Assembly (NCBI RefSeq): GCF_035984545.1
Contig: NZ_JAXCHP010000001.1
Coordinates: 2,418,001-2,482,000, forward strand
DNA: 64,000 nucleotides
Reading direction: 5' to 3'
Source: Cryobacterium sp. GrIS_2_6
Lineage (GTDB): Bacteria > Actinomycetota > Actinomycetes > Actinomycetales > Microbacteriaceae
A model generated the notes under the pieces. It saw only the letters and a list, made by a program, of their open reading frames with translations, was not told the DNA's origin and did no database searches. The position numbers and the translations under genes were made by a program. The first letter of the stretch is position 1; each line of letters begins with the position of its first letter. Below are positions 34,519 to 43,545 of this stretch, one piece after another.

Positions 34519-35850
34519 ATGAGCGACAACGCGGCCGCCTGGCAGTTTGAAACCAAGCAGGTGCACTCGGGCGCGCACCCCGACCCGGTCACCAACGCAC
34601 GCGCCACCCCGATCTACCAGACCACGTCCTACGTGTTCAACAACGCGCAGCACGCCCAGAACCTCTTCGCCCTCGCCGAGTTCGGCAACATCTACACCCG
34701 CATCATGAACCCGACCCAGGCCGTCGTCGAAGAGCGCATCGCCGCGCTCGAGGGCGGCACCGCGGCGCTGCTGCTCGCCTCCGGCCAGGCCGCGTCGACC
34801 TTCGCCGTGCTCAACATCGCGCAGGCCGGCGACCACATCGTCTCCTCAAGCTCGATCTACGGCGGAACCTACAACCTCTTCAAGTACACCCTCGCCAAGC
34901 TCGGCATCGAGACGACCTTCGTAGAGGACCAGGACGATGCAGCAGAGTGGGCCCGTGCCGTGCGCCCGAACACCAAGCTGTTCTTCGCCGAGACAATCGG
35001 CAACCCCAAGATCAACGTGCTCGACATCTCGCTCGTCGCCGACGTCGCCCACCAGAACGGCGTTCCGCTCATCGTCGACAGCACGATCGCGACCCCGTAC
35101 CTGATCCGCCCCTTCGAACACGGCGCCGACATCGTCGTCCACTCCGCCACCAAGTTCCTCGGCGGCCACGGTACGATCATCGGCGGCGTCATCGTCGACG
35201 GCGGCACCTTCGAGTGGTCGAAGAACGTCGAGAAGTTCCCCGGCCTCACCGAGCCGGACCCGTCCTACCACGGCGTCAGCTACACCGGCGCGGTCGGCGA
35301 CGGCATCGCGTACATCATCAAGGCACGCGTTCAGTTGCTCAGGGACCTCGGCAGCGCAATCGCCCCCGCGAGCGCGTGGCAGCTGATCCAGGGCATCGAG
35401 ACCCTGAGCCTGCGCATCGAGCGCCACGTGCAGAACGCCCAGGACATCGCGGAGTGGCTCGAGAGCCACCCCGACATCGCCTCGGTCAACTACGCCGGCC
35501 TGCCGTCGAGCCCCTGGTATGCGACCGCCAACAAGTACGCGCCCAAGGGCGTCGGAGCGGTCGTCTCCTTCGAGCTCAAGGGCGGGGTGGATGCCGGCCG
35601 CGCGCTCGTCGACAACCTCGAGCTCTTCAGCCACCTGGCCAACATCGGCGACGTCCGTTCGCTCGTGATCCACCCGGCCTCGACCACCCACGCCCAGCTC
35701 ACCCCGGAGCAGCAGCTCACGAGCGGCGTGACCCCCGGCCTCGTGCGCCTGTCCGTCGGTATCGAGAACATCGCCGACCTCAAGGCAGACCTCGAGCACG
35801 GGCTCGCCGCCGCGCGCGCCGTGGTCGAGGCCTCCCGCGCGAACGCCTGA
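34519..35850 (+). CDS. metY: O-acetylhomoserine sulfhydrylase (bifunctional aminocarboxypropyltransferase)
   Basis: The product has 443 residues. PLP-binding Lys212 is in VVHSATKFLGGHGT, with the PLP-phosphate residues in SGQAASTFA and the Tyr/Arg pair of the neighbouring subunit in NIYTRIMNPT. The C-terminal ASTTHAQLTPEQQLTSGVTPGLVRLSVGIE is typical of MetY rather than MetB. It makes homocysteine from O-acetylhomoserine and sulfide. The upstream 170 bases show no SAM-riboswitch pattern. metX lies 2 kb downstream, separated by three regulatory genes. Confidence 0.95.
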   Translation: MSDNAAAWQFETKQVHSGAHPDPVTNARATPIYQTTSYVFNNAQHAQNLFALAEFGNIYTRIMNPTQAVVEERIAALEGGTAALLLASGQAASTFAVLNIAQAGDHIVSSSSIYGGTYNLFKYTLAKLGIETTFVEDQDDAAEWARAVRPNTKLFFAETIGNPKINVLDISLVADVAHQNGVPLIVDSTIATPYLIRPFEHGADIVVHSATKFLGGHGTIIGGVIVDGGTFEWSKNVEKFPGLTEPDPSYHGVSYTGAVGDGIAYIIKARVQLLRDLGSAIAPASAWQLIQGIETLSLRIERHVQNAQDIAEWLESHPDIASVNYAGLPSSPWYATANKYAPKGVGAVVSFELKGGVDAGRALVDNLELFSHLANIGDVRSLVIHPASTTHAQLTPEQQLTSGVTPGLVRLSVGIENIADLKADLEHGLAAARAVVEASRANA

Positions 35851-35874
35851 CCCGCACCACAGCACCCCTGACCG

Positions 35875-35949
35875 ATTCGACGGAGATTCTGCCGAAATTG
35901 TACGTTGCAGGCCGTTTTCGGGCCGCGCGCGGCACAATCTCCGTCGAAT
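35875..35949 (+). repeat. Large inverted repeat after metY
   Basis: Arms of 20 bases at 35875-35894 and 35930-35949 match at 19 positions (ATTCGACGGAGATT at the outer end). The 35-base loop contains its own GGCC-rich fold. It lies 24 bases after the metY stop and 48 before the next gene, so it may terminate metY transcription or be an interspersed palindrome. Confidence 0.75.
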
Positions 35950-35997
35950 TGGTTCAGAGAACGATCCGGATGACGGGTCCGTGAATATCCTGTCGGT

Positions 35998-36423
35998 ATG
36001 ACTGACCTTCGACCGATCGGATACTGGCTCAAGCTCGTCGACCAACTGATCAACGAGCAATTCGCGACGACCCTCGAGGAACACGGGGTGACGAGGCGGC
36101 AGTGGCAGCTGCTCGGGATGCTGTCCCGCGGACCGGCCTCGGTCGAGCAACTCACGAGCGGGGTCGCCCCGTTCCTCGACACCGAGGGTGAGACCGTCGT
36201 CGAACACCTCGCCGAACTCGTCGAGAGCGGGTGGGTCACTGTGTCGGAGTCCGGGTACGCGATCACCGAACGCGGCAGGCTCGCCTACCAGCGCCTCGCC
36301 GAGGTCGTCTCGGTGAACCGGGATGCCGCGACCCAGGACGTCAGCCCTGCCGAATACGCCACGACGCTCGCCACCCTCGAGCGGGTCGCCCGCAACCTCG
36401 GCTGGACCGGCGACCCGGAGTAA
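35998..36423 (+). CDS. MarR-like winged-helix regulator
   Basis: The product has 141 residues. It starts with the dimerisation helix IGYWLKLVDQLINEQFATTLEEHGVTRRQWQLLGML, followed by the DNA-binding helices SVEQLTSGVAPFLDTEGETVVEHLAELVESGWV and the short wing SESGYAITERGRLAYQRL. This is the MarR fold, with a less typical recognition region. The ligand and targets are unknown. It converges with carD, with only 4 bases between the stops. Confidence 0.82.
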   Translation: MTDLRPIGYWLKLVDQLINEQFATTLEEHGVTRRQWQLLGMLSRGPASVEQLTSGVAPFLDTEGETVVEHLAELVESGWVTVSESGYAITERGRLAYQRLAEVVSVNRDAATQDVSPAEYATTLATLERVARNLGWTGDPE

Positions 36424-36427
36424 CCCC

Positions 36428-36940
36428 CTAGGCCGCAGTGGTGCCGGTCGCGGGGATCGAGCTCGCGAGCACGGTGTCGAGGACGGCGGATGCCTCTTCG
36501 CTCGTCGAGCTCTGGGCGAGTGCGAGTTCGGAGACGAGCACCTGGCGGGCCTTGACGAGCATGTTCTTCTCCCCGGCGGACACGCCGCGCTCCTGGTCAC
36601 GACGCCACAGGTCGCGGACGACCTCGCCGACACGGTAGACGCTGCCGCTCGCCATCTTCTCCTGGTTGGCCTTGTACCGGCGCGACCAGTTCCCCGGCTC
36701 CTCGACGAAGGATTCGCGGAGAACGTCGAACACGGCCTGGACGCCGGCGCTGTCGATGACGTCGCGCACGCCGACGAGCTCGGCGTTCTCGATCGGCAGC
36801 TTGATCGTCAGGTCGTTCGCGTGCACGGTGAGGGTCATGAACTTCTTCTCGATCCCCTTCACGGCGCGGGTCGTGATTTCAGTGATGGTGACCGCGCCGT
36901 GGTGCGGGTAGACCAGGGTTTCTCCCACGGTGAAATTCAT
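36428..36940 (-). CDS. carD: CarD-family RNA polymerase-binding regulator
   Basis: The product has 170 residues. The N-terminal RNAP-interaction domain begins [20 protein letters not shown], and the C-terminal DNA-binding domain includes [59 protein letters not shown]. CarD binds the polymerase beta subunit and stabilises open complexes at rRNA and other promoters; it is essential in mycobacteria. The short Ala/Thr-rich end is species-specific. Confidence 0.96.
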   Translation of the reverse strand: MNFTVGETLVYPHHGAVTITEITTRAVKGIEKKFMTLTVHANDLTIKLPIENAELVGVRDVIDSAGVQAVFDVLRESFVEEPGNWSRRYKANQEKMASGSVYRVGEVVRDLWRRDQERGVSAGEKNMLVKARQVLVSELALAQSSTSEEASAVLDTVLASSIPATGTTAA

Positions 36941-37029
36941 ATGCTGCCTCTGTTCGTTGGTGATGCGGGGTTCTCGCGACCATCGTCGGTCGGTTGTGTG
37001 GTGGCGTGTGGGGCGGCGGGTGCGCGGCG

Positions 37030-37656
37030 CTAGGCCGCGTCGACCAGCCATTCGGGTAGGAATTCGACCAGCTGGTCGACGATCTCGTCGTCCGTGACGT
37101 CGAGCTGGCCGCGCATCCAGGCGCTGATCAGGGTGAGCGCTCCCCCGGCCACGTAGGTGGCGAAGGACTCGGGGTGCACGACTCTGGGCGTGCCAGAGAG
37201 CACGACGAGCGATTCGACGAGGCGGCGCGAGTACGCTTCGATCTCGTCGTCGTATGCCGTGCGAGTGATCGGCAGGTCGAGCACACTCGAGTACAGCGGG
37301 TAGTGCTCCACGATGTGGGAGATGAGCCGCTGGTAGCCGACCCGTGCGGCCGGGGCCCCGGAGAGGTCGTCGCTCAGCAGGTCGAACCCGGACACGCCGA
37401 TCTCGGCGAACTGCTCGCGGAGGAACCCGGTCGCGAGATCGTCGAGGCTGCTGAAGTGCGCGTAGAACGAACTGCGGCTGATCGAGGCCGTGCGCACGAT
37501 GTCGCTGACCGAGACGGATGCGACGCGCTGGGTCATCAGCGTGCGGACCGCTGTGAAAATGGCCTGCCTGGTGCGTTCCGCCCGCGGGTCCGAGGCACGC
37601 ACGGCGCTGATTGTACCGCGCACCACGCTTTCTCGGACATACTCGGTGCGGGTCAT
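37030..37656 (-). CDS. TetR-family transcriptional regulator
   Basis: The product has 208 residues from ATG 37656 (a GTG one codon earlier is possible). The helix-turn-helix is [48 protein letters not shown]. The ligand-binding part is variable. A perfect 26-base palindrome lies 15 bases upstream of the start and a half-site lies inside the first codons, which indicates autoregulation. Its place next to carD and metX does not reveal other targets. Confidence 0.92.
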   Translation of the reverse strand: MTRTEYVRESVVRGTISAVRASDPRAERTRQAIFTAVRTLMTQRVASVSVSDIVRTASISRSSFYAHFSSLDDLATGFLREQFAEIGVSGFDLLSDDLSGAPAARVGYQRLISHIVEHYPLYSSVLDLPITRTAYDDEIEAYSRRLVESLVVLSGTPRVVHPESFATYVAGGALTLISAWMRGQLDVTDDEIVDQLVEFLPEWLVDAA

Positions 37657-37670
37657 CACGACAGTCTAGC

Positions 37671-37696
37671 ACTTCTCGGACACCTGTCCGAGAAGT
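37671..37696. promoter_or_regulatory. TetR operator, perfect 26-base palindrome
   Basis: Arms ACTTCTCGGACA (37671-37682) and TGTCCGAGAAGT (37685-37696) pair perfectly around CC. A half-site TTCTCGGACA recurs at 37630-37639 inside the regulator gene. The site sits between tetR and metX, 111 bases before the metX start, so it could in principle affect both. Confidence 0.85.
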
Positions 37697-37807
37697 GGGC
37701 CCGGGGGCCGGATGAGCGCCGCAACAACCGCACGTATCCAGCCGCACGAAACAAGCCGCGCGTAACAAAGGGACGTGGGCGCGTCAGACCGGGCAGAATG
37801 AGGGCAT

Positions 37808-39010
37808 ATGGAATGGCAGACCTCGGCGGACACGGTCCCGTCCAGCTTCATCACCGAGGCTCAGGCGCGCTCGCTGTTCGGCAAGCCCCCGGCGACGGGC
37901 GCGTGGCGGGACGGCGACCCCGTCGGCAACCGCAGGTTCCAGGACGTGGGCGCACTCGACCTCGAGGCCGGCGGACGACTGGGCGCCGTCCGGATCTCCT
38001 ACGAGACCTGGGGCGAACTCTCCCCCGCGCGGGACAACGCGGTGCTCGTGCTGCACGCCCTCACCGGGGACAGCCACCTGCTCGGCGCGGCAGGGCCCGG
38101 CCATGCGACCGCCGGCTGGTGGGGCGGCATCGTCGGCCCCGGCCTGGCCATCGACACCGACCGCTATTTTGTCGTCGCGCCGAACATGCTCGGCGGTTGC
38201 CAGGGCAGCACGGGCCCGTCGTCCCTCGCTCCGGACGGCTCGGAGTGGGGCATCCGCTTCCCCTACCTGACCATCCGCGACCAGGTCGCCGCTCAGGTCG
38301 CATTCGCCGACCGGATCGGGATCGACGCCTGGGCCCTCGTGGTCGGCGGGTCGATGGGGGGAATGCACGCCCTCGAATGGGCGATCGACCGGCCGGACCG
38401 GGTGGAGAGGCTCGCGATCCTCGCGGCGCCGCCCGTGACGACGGCCGACCAGATCGCCCTGAATTCGGTGCAGATCGAAGCCATCCGCAGCGACCCGCTG
38501 TTCCGGTCCGGCGATTACTACGACGCCGTCGACGGCGACGGTCCGACACGCGGGCTCGCCCTGGCCCGGCGGATGGCCCTGCTGAACTACCGCAGCCCGT
38601 CCGAGCTCAACGAGCGTTTCGAGCGCGGCTGGCAGAGCCGGATCTCTCCGCTCGGCTCCGGCGGCCGGTTCGCCGTCGAGTCGTACCTCGACTTCCACGG
38701 CAACAAGTTCACCCGACGTTTCGATGCGAACAGCTACATCGTCCTCGTCGAGGCGATGAACTCCCACGATGTGACCCGCGGCCGGGGTTCCCTTGCCGAG
38801 GCCCTCTGCTCGATCGAAGCAACCACCCTCGTCGTCGGAATCGACAGCGACCGGCTGTTCCCCGTCGAGGGCCAGCGCCGGATCGCGGCACACCTCCGCA
38901 ATGGCCTCGACGGCACCGAACCCGTCGTGCTCTCCTCGAGCTACGGCCACGACGGCTTCCTGATCGAGAATGCCGCCGTCGGCGAGCAACTCGGCCGCCT
39001 TCTCCGCTGA
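37808..39010 (+). CDS. metX: Homoserine O-acetyltransferase
   Basis: The product has 400 residues with an alpha/beta-hydrolase fold. The nucleophile Ser is in VVGGSMGGMHALEW, with the catalytic Asp in GIDSDRLFPVEGQ and His in YGHDGFLIE. The family segments ENAVL-like RDNAVLVLHALTGDSH and NMLGGCQGSTGPSS are present. It makes O-acetylhomoserine for MetY. ATG 37808 is preceded by a modest GAGGG. Confidence 0.96.
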   Translation: MEWQTSADTVPSSFITEAQARSLFGKPPATGAWRDGDPVGNRRFQDVGALDLEAGGRLGAVRISYETWGELSPARDNAVLVLHALTGDSHLLGAAGPGHATAGWWGGIVGPGLAIDTDRYFVVAPNMLGGCQGSTGPSSLAPDGSEWGIRFPYLTIRDQVAAQVAFADRIGIDAWALVVGGSMGGMHALEWAIDRPDRVERLAILAAPPVTTADQIALNSVQIEAIRSDPLFRSGDYYDAVDGDGPTRGLALARRMALLNYRSPSELNERFERGWQSRISPLGSGGRFAVESYLDFHGNKFTRRFDANSYIVLVEAMNSHDVTRGRGSLAEALCSIEATTLVVGIDSDRLFPVEGQRRIAAHLRNGLDGTEPVVLSSSYGHDGFLIENAAVGEQLGRLLR

Positions 39011-39169
39011 CATTCACGCCGGCTGGACGTCGGCTGATTCCGCCGGCTATCACACCGACTTTTCCGCTACCGCCCTGCGATTGACAGGGCAGGCATTCCG
39101 GACGACCCTGACAGGGAGTCCGGCCACTGCCTGCCTTGTCCAGACCGCCCAGCGAAGAGGAGTCCCGTG

Positions 39170-40015
39170 ATGAAAGCCGGCTACGTCGTCATGGTCATCG
39201 TCGGAACGCTGCTCGCCGTGTCCGGCATCGGCTTGCTCGCAGCCGGGGTCGCCGCCGCAACGGTCGCGGCGCAACAGGGCAGGGACGGGTTCCTGACCAC
39301 GCCGAGCGGCTCGTTCTCCGTGGCCTCGTACGCGATCACCTCGCCGAACCTCACGACGGAGAGCAACTCCGGCACCGGAACCCGCGCCCAGGCGGGTTCC
39401 GGCGGGACGCCCTCCGGGCTCGCGACCGTGATGCTCGAGGCGACGAGCGCCCGCGGCACCGGGGTCTTCATCGGCATCGCACCGCGGACGGAGGTGGATC
39501 GCTACCTCGCATCTGTCGCGCACAGCGAGCTCACCTCCGTGAACTCCGCGCCGTTCCGCACGGAGTACCGCGAGGTGCCCGGCAGCAGACGGCCCGCCCG
39601 CCCGGGCAGCCAGACCTGGTGGACGGTCGCGGCCTCCGGGCCGGGAACGCAACGCCTGGTCTGGCCGGTCGTGAGCGGCGACTGGGCCGTCATCGTCATG
39701 AACGCGGATGCGACGCAGGGCGTTGACGTCAACGCGCGGGCCGGCGTCCGGTCCGGCCTCTTCGTGCCGGCGGCGGTCGCCCTGCTGCTCGGCGGCGGGC
39801 TGCTGCTCGTGGCCGGGGTGCTCCTCGTGGTCTGCGGCGCGTTGGGCCTCGGCAGGCGCGACTCCGCACAGGGGCCGGACGGGCACGGCGGCCCTGTCGG
39901 AGCGACGGGCACTGTCGGAGCGACGGGCACTGTCGGAGCGACGGGTGGCGGCACCGAAACGAGGGGCACCGGACCGGGGGGAATCGACGAGGCTGCTAGG
40001 GTGAAAACAACCTGA
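39170..40015 (+). CDS. Two-helix membrane protein of unknown function
   Basis: The product has 281 residues. A first helix (YVVMVIVGTLLAVSGIGLLAAGVAAATVAA) is followed by about 160 residues of a predicted extracytoplasmic strand-rich domain (FSVASYAITSPNLTTES, ATVMLEATSARGTGVFIGIA, WTVAASGPGTQRLVWPVVSGDWAVIVMNADA). A second helix (LFVPAAVALLLGGGLLLVAGVLLVVCGAL) and a cytoplasmic Gly/Thr tail follow, the tail being built from an 18-base repeat. I know similar architecture in actinobacterial hypothetical proteins. It lies 10 bases upstream of the histidine kinase gene and may be co-transcribed. Confidence 0.75.
   Translation: MKAGYVVMVIVGTLLAVSGIGLLAAGVAAATVAAQQGRDGFLTTPSGSFSVASYAITSPNLTTESNSGTGTRAQAGSGGTPSGLATVMLEATSARGTGVFIGIAPRTEVDRYLASVAHSELTSVNSAPFRTEYREVPGSRRPARPGSQTWWTVAASGPGTQRLVWPVVSGDWAVIVMNADATQGVDVNARAGVRSGLFVPAAVALLLGGGLLLVAGVLLVVCGALGLGRRDSAQGPDGHGGPVGATGTVGATGTVGATGGGTETRGTGPGGIDEAARVKTT
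39894..39947. repeat. Tandem repeat, 18 bp x 3
   Basis: CTGTCGGAGCGACGGGCA occurs at 39894-39911 and 39912-39929, with a third copy differing in the last two bases. It encodes three Val-Gly-Ala-Thr-Gly units in the tail of the membrane protein. Confidence 0.88.
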
Positions 40016-40025
40016 GGAATCACGG

Positions 40026-41402
40026 ATGCTGACCCGACAAAGCTCGAGGCGCCGAACTATTCCCCCTGCACGCGCCCAAATACCCCCGGCTCAACCCGTT
40101 CCCGGCGAACCCCCCGCTCGCGTGGCCCGTAAACAAGGCACATTCGTGAAACTGAGTGCCACGCGCGCGTCGAAACCGGCCGCATCCGGATATGGTGCTT
40201 TCTGGAGCACGACGAGGGGTAATGCGACGGGTATGCAACGCATTTTCAAGGAACGGGATCGACTGCTGCGCAGGGGCGCGCAGCTGACGGGACTAGCGGG
40301 TTCCGTCGCCACGTTCCTCGCGCTCCTGGTGCCGGGCGCCCTCGACCGGTTGGCGCTCGCCCTGAGCCTTCCCCTGCTCCTTGTCATCGTCGGTGCCCAG
40401 TACCTGCTCGGCCGCAACGGGCACCTGCGGTGGGCGGCACTCCTCGTCGTCTGCGGGGTGGCCATGATCCTCGTGATCGGCTTCGTCAGCAGGGGAACAT
40501 CGGGACTCAACCTCGGCGAACAGGCAGTGATCGCGTGCGTCGCCTCGCCCGCGATCGGTTCCATCGCCCTGGTACTCGTCACCACCACGCGCCGGCTGAT
40601 CATGATGGGCGTCGCCTTCGGCGCGACGCTCGCGAGCGTGCTCGCTGCCGCGCGGCTCAGCAGCGACGCGCTCGTCCCGGTCATGCTCACGATCACCGGC
40701 TGGATCGCGATCGCGATCGCCGGCTGGTGGATCGCGCAGAGCATCCCCCGCGTCATGCAGCGCATCGCCGAAATCGGCCGCGCGCACCTCGCTGAACGGC
40801 ACGCGAGTGAGCTCGAGGCCCAGCGCCGGCAGGACGCCAGGCTCCTGCACGACACCGTCCTCGCGACCCTCACTCTTCTCGCGCACTCGGGCGTCGGCGT
40901 GAGCCCCGCCGCCTTGCGCCAGCAGGCCGGCGATGACGCCCGGCTGCTCAGGCAGCTCCGGCTCGGCGGGCTCCCGACCCCGCACCGCTCCGGGGTCTAC
41001 ACGCTCGAGCCCGCGTCGGAGTCGACCCTCGGCAGCACCCTCGAGTCCGTGAAACAGCGCTTCAAGCGGATGGGGCTCGACGTGGACTGGCACGGGAGCG
41101 GCCAGGTCCTGCTGCCGAGCACCGTTCTGGACTCGTTCCTGCTCGCCCTGGGCGAGTGCCTCGAGAACGTGCGCAGGCACGCAGGGGTCGCCCGCGCCGA
41201 CGTCACGATCACGGACGACGACACGACAGTTCGTGCCATGGTCACCGACGCCGGCGTCGGCTTCGACCTCGCAGCGGTGAGCCCGGAACGCCTCGGTTTC
41301 GCCGAGTCCGTCGTCGCCAGGCTCCGCGACGTCGGCGGCAACGCCCGGCTGTTCTCGTCCCCGGGTTCGGGAACGACGGTCGTACTCGAGGTGCCCAAAT
41401 GA
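40026..41402 (+). CDS. Membrane sensor histidine kinase (NarX/DesK-like HisKA_3 type)
   Basis: The product has 458 residues from ATG 40026; GTG 40146 and ATG 40233 are alternatives and the first 68 residues look weakly coding. Five to six membrane helices span about 86-240. The phospho-acceptor is His275 in RRQDARLLHDTVLATLTLLAH. The ATPase domain has the N-box ECLENVRRHA and the G-box VTDAGVGFD and ends with SPGSGTTVVLEV. It overlaps the next gene by ATGA. Its partner is almost certainly the NarL-type regulator two genes downstream. Confidence 0.87.
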   Translation: MLTRQSSRRRTIPPARAQIPPAQPVPGEPPARVARKQGTFVKLSATRASKPAASGYGAFWSTTRGNATGMQRIFKERDRLLRRGAQLTGLAGSVATFLALLVPGALDRLALALSLPLLLVIVGAQYLLGRNGHLRWAALLVVCGVAMILVIGFVSRGTSGLNLGEQAVIACVASPAIGSIALVLVTTTRRLIMMGVAFGATLASVLAAARLSSDALVPVMLTITGWIAIAIAGWWIAQSIPRVMQRIAEIGRAHLAERHASELEAQRRQDARLLHDTVLATLTLLAHSGVGVSPAALRQQAGDDARLLRQLRLGGLPTPHRSGVYTLEPASESTLGSTLESVKQRFKRMGLDVDWHGSGQVLLPSTVLDSFLLALGECLENVRRHAGVARADVTITDDDTTVRAMVTDAGVGFDLAAVSPERLGFAESVVARLRDVGGNARLFSSPGSGTTVVLEVPK

Positions 41403-42703
41403 GCACCCGCGGCGTGACTGTGCAGCCGGAGCGCGGCATCCGTCGACCGGCCAGGCGCGCCGTCACCGAAGCCGGCCCGCTCGAGGAACACGGACGCCAG
41501 GAGCGCCAGGATCGCCGCCGCAGCTTCCGCAGGCCGGAGCGAACGGTCAAGACGACGCGCGCCAACCAGAGCGGCCTCGGAGGACGCCACCTCGGAAGCG
41601 GCCTCTCCGTCGCCGGCGGCATCGTCGCGGCCTATCTGTTCTGGGAGTACGTCGAGCAGTGGCCCCGGTACACGACTCCCGTCCCGACCCTCGTGGCGTG
41701 GGTGATTCTCGTGGCGGCGACGGCGTTCGCGATCGCTGTCGTTCAGCGGCTCGCCGCACGGATGCCCGACTGGCTGTTCGCGGCGGCCCTCGCGTCCGGC
41801 GCGGTCGTCATCGCCCTCGACCTGGCCGGCTCGCGCGCCGGCGCCGACCGGGGGGTCTTCCCGACCGCCGCCGCCGCGGTCGGGAGCCTGCTGATCGCGC
41901 TCGTGACCGTTCGGCGCGGCAGGGACGTCGTTTCTTCGACGGCCGTCCTCGGAACGCTCCTCGCCGTGTTCGCGACCACAGAGCCGCGCAGCGACCCGCT
42001 GTCCTTCGCACCGGAGCTCGTCGCGTTCGGGCTCGCGGTGATACCCCCGCTCCTCGGCGTCGCGATCGTTCGCTCGTTCCACCGGATGGTGCAGCGCGAA
42101 CTGGACCTCGTGCTCGTGCAGAGCACGGTCTCCCAGCCGCGGTTCGCCGTCGGCATGCTCGCCTCCGAGGAACTCGCCCGGATCGACCTCGACGCGGAGA
42201 CCCTGCTCGACGACGTGTCCAAGGGCCGCACCGCGCTCCCCCTCAACGCGGCAAAGTCGACGACAGCGTCTTCGCTCGCGACCCAGTTGCGGCTGCACCT
42301 GATCCAGGGCCGCCGGGAGACCTGGCTGTACCACGCCATCACGGAGTCCGAGTTCCTCGGCCCCTCGGTGAGCCTCAACGACCCGGCCGGACTCGCCGGG
42401 CTGCTCGATCCCGCCCAGCGTGACGCCCTGCTGCGCACCATCTGGCTCCTGATCAGCGACACCCAACGCCCCGAGGCATCCGTCGCCCTCTCCCTCGGTC
42501 CGATCCGCCCGACGAATGGCCTGATCGACCGGCAGAAGTTACGATTCCCCATCGAATTGGCCACGACGGGTGTGCCTCGGCGCCGGGTCGACCCCGAGAC
42601 GTGGCAAGCTATCCGGGTAGTTGGCCCGCACATCGCGTCGAGCCGGGGCGGCAGTCTCCACGTGGAGATCGAGTGCAGCATTGACAATCCCGCAGATGCG
42701 TGA
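41399..42703 (+). CDS. Membrane protein in a two-component cluster, kinase-like relic or accessory sensor
   Basis: The product has 434 residues. The first 70 residues are basic and soluble. Six membrane helices follow (LSVAGGIVAAYLFWEYV to LVAFGLAVIPPLLGVAIV). The cytoplasmic part (about residues 230-434) starts with a helical region like a kinase dimerisation domain (HRMVQRELDLVLVQSTVSQPRF) but has no acceptor His, N-box or G-box. Strands near the end (LRFPIELATTGVPRRRV, GGSLHVEIECSI) resemble a degenerate ATPase fold. It is translationally coupled to the kinase, so a role as co-sensor or allosteric partner is plausible. No family name is offered. Confidence 0.75.
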   Translation: MSTRGVTVQPERGIRRPARRAVTEAGPLEEHGRQERQDRRRSFRRPERTVKTTRANQSGLGGRHLGSGLSVAGGIVAAYLFWEYVEQWPRYTTPVPTLVAWVILVAATAFAIAVVQRLAARMPDWLFAAALASGAVVIALDLAGSRAGADRGVFPTAAAAVGSLLIALVTVRRGRDVVSSTAVLGTLLAVFATTEPRSDPLSFAPELVAFGLAVIPPLLGVAIVRSFHRMVQRELDLVLVQSTVSQPRFAVGMLASEELARIDLDAETLLDDVSKGRTALPLNAAKSTTASSLATQLRLHLIQGRRETWLYHAITESEFLGPSVSLNDPAGLAGLLDPAQRDALLRTIWLLISDTQRPEASVALSLGPIRPTNGLIDRQKLRFPIELATTGVPRRRVDPETWQAIRVVGPHIASSRGGSLHVEIECSIDNPADA

Positions 42704-42763
42704 AATTTTCTGGTCCGGCATCGCCGGGCTTCCAGTCGGATGCACAGGCAACAGGAGGCAACA

Positions 42764-43453
42764 GTGACGAACATCAGCACGACAACCCGGGCGGTGGCGC
42801 CCAGTCGGGAGAATCCGATCCGGCTTGCTCTCGTGGACGACCACCGGATGCTGCTGGGGGCGTTGACGGAGTGGATCCGCGGCGCCGCAGACGACATCAA
42901 CATGGTCGCCGCGGTGACGACGTGGCCGGAACTCCTCACCCACCCCGAATTCCCGGTGGACGTCGTTCTCCTCGACCTCGATCTCAAGGACAACATCCCG
43001 GTTTCGCTCAAGATCTCGACCCTCAAGACGGCCGGTGTCAAGACCGTCCTGATGAGCACGTACTCGGAGCCCGGCCTCGTGCGCGAGGCACTCGCCGCCG
43101 GGGCACTCGGCTACCTCGTCAAGAGCGAAGAAGCCGGCATGATCGTCGACGCGATCCGGGCCGCCTTCGACGGGGAATCGTACATCTCCGCTGAACTCGA
43201 CGAAGCTCTCAGCGCGGGAACGGGCGGCGGTTCGCCGAGACTGAGCGCACAGGAACGCCGCGTGATGGCGCTCTACGGTGCCGGCGAGCCCGTCAAGGCC
43301 GTTGCCCACCAGCTCGGCATCTCCGAAGAGACCGCCAAGTCCTACCTCAAGCGGATCCGCGAGAAGTACCGTCTTGCGGGCTTCGACGTCGGAACCAAGG
43401 TCGCGCTGCGGAAGCGCGCGATCCACGACGGGATCCTGCTGCAGACGGACTGA
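42764..43453 (+). CDS. NarL/LuxR-type response regulator
   Basis: The product has 229 residues from GTG 42764, preceded by AGGAGG. The receiver has the acidic pair in LVDDHRMLL (25-26), the phospho-acceptor Asp71 in VVLLDLDL, the conserved Thr/Ser switch in VLMSTYS and Lys in GYLVKSEE. The LuxR-type helix-turn-helix is LSAQERRVMALYGAGEPVKAVAHQLGISEETAKSYLKRIREKY. It completes the kinase / membrane protein / regulator set. Targets are unknown. Confidence 0.92.
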   Translation: MTNISTTTRAVAPSRENPIRLALVDDHRMLLGALTEWIRGAADDINMVAAVTTWPELLTHPEFPVDVVLLDLDLKDNIPVSLKISTLKTAGVKTVLMSTYSEPGLVREALAAGALGYLVKSEEAGMIVDAIRAAFDGESYISAELDEALSAGTGGGSPRLSAQERRVMALYGAGEPVKAVAHQLGISEETAKSYLKRIREKYRLAGFDVGTKVALRKRAIHDGILLQTD

Positions 43454-43545
43454 TCTCCAGCTCCCGACCACCCGTCGGAGTCTTCGGTGGCCGTCGCAGG
43501 CGCAGACCGCGCCGACCCGAGTCGCAAAAGGTTCGGACTTCGGCG

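Noticed and set aside
39170..43453. Defence or anti-phage system in the kinase/membrane-protein cluster
   Set aside because: All recognisable domains are two-component signalling domains; no nuclease, NTPase effector or toxin domain is encoded.
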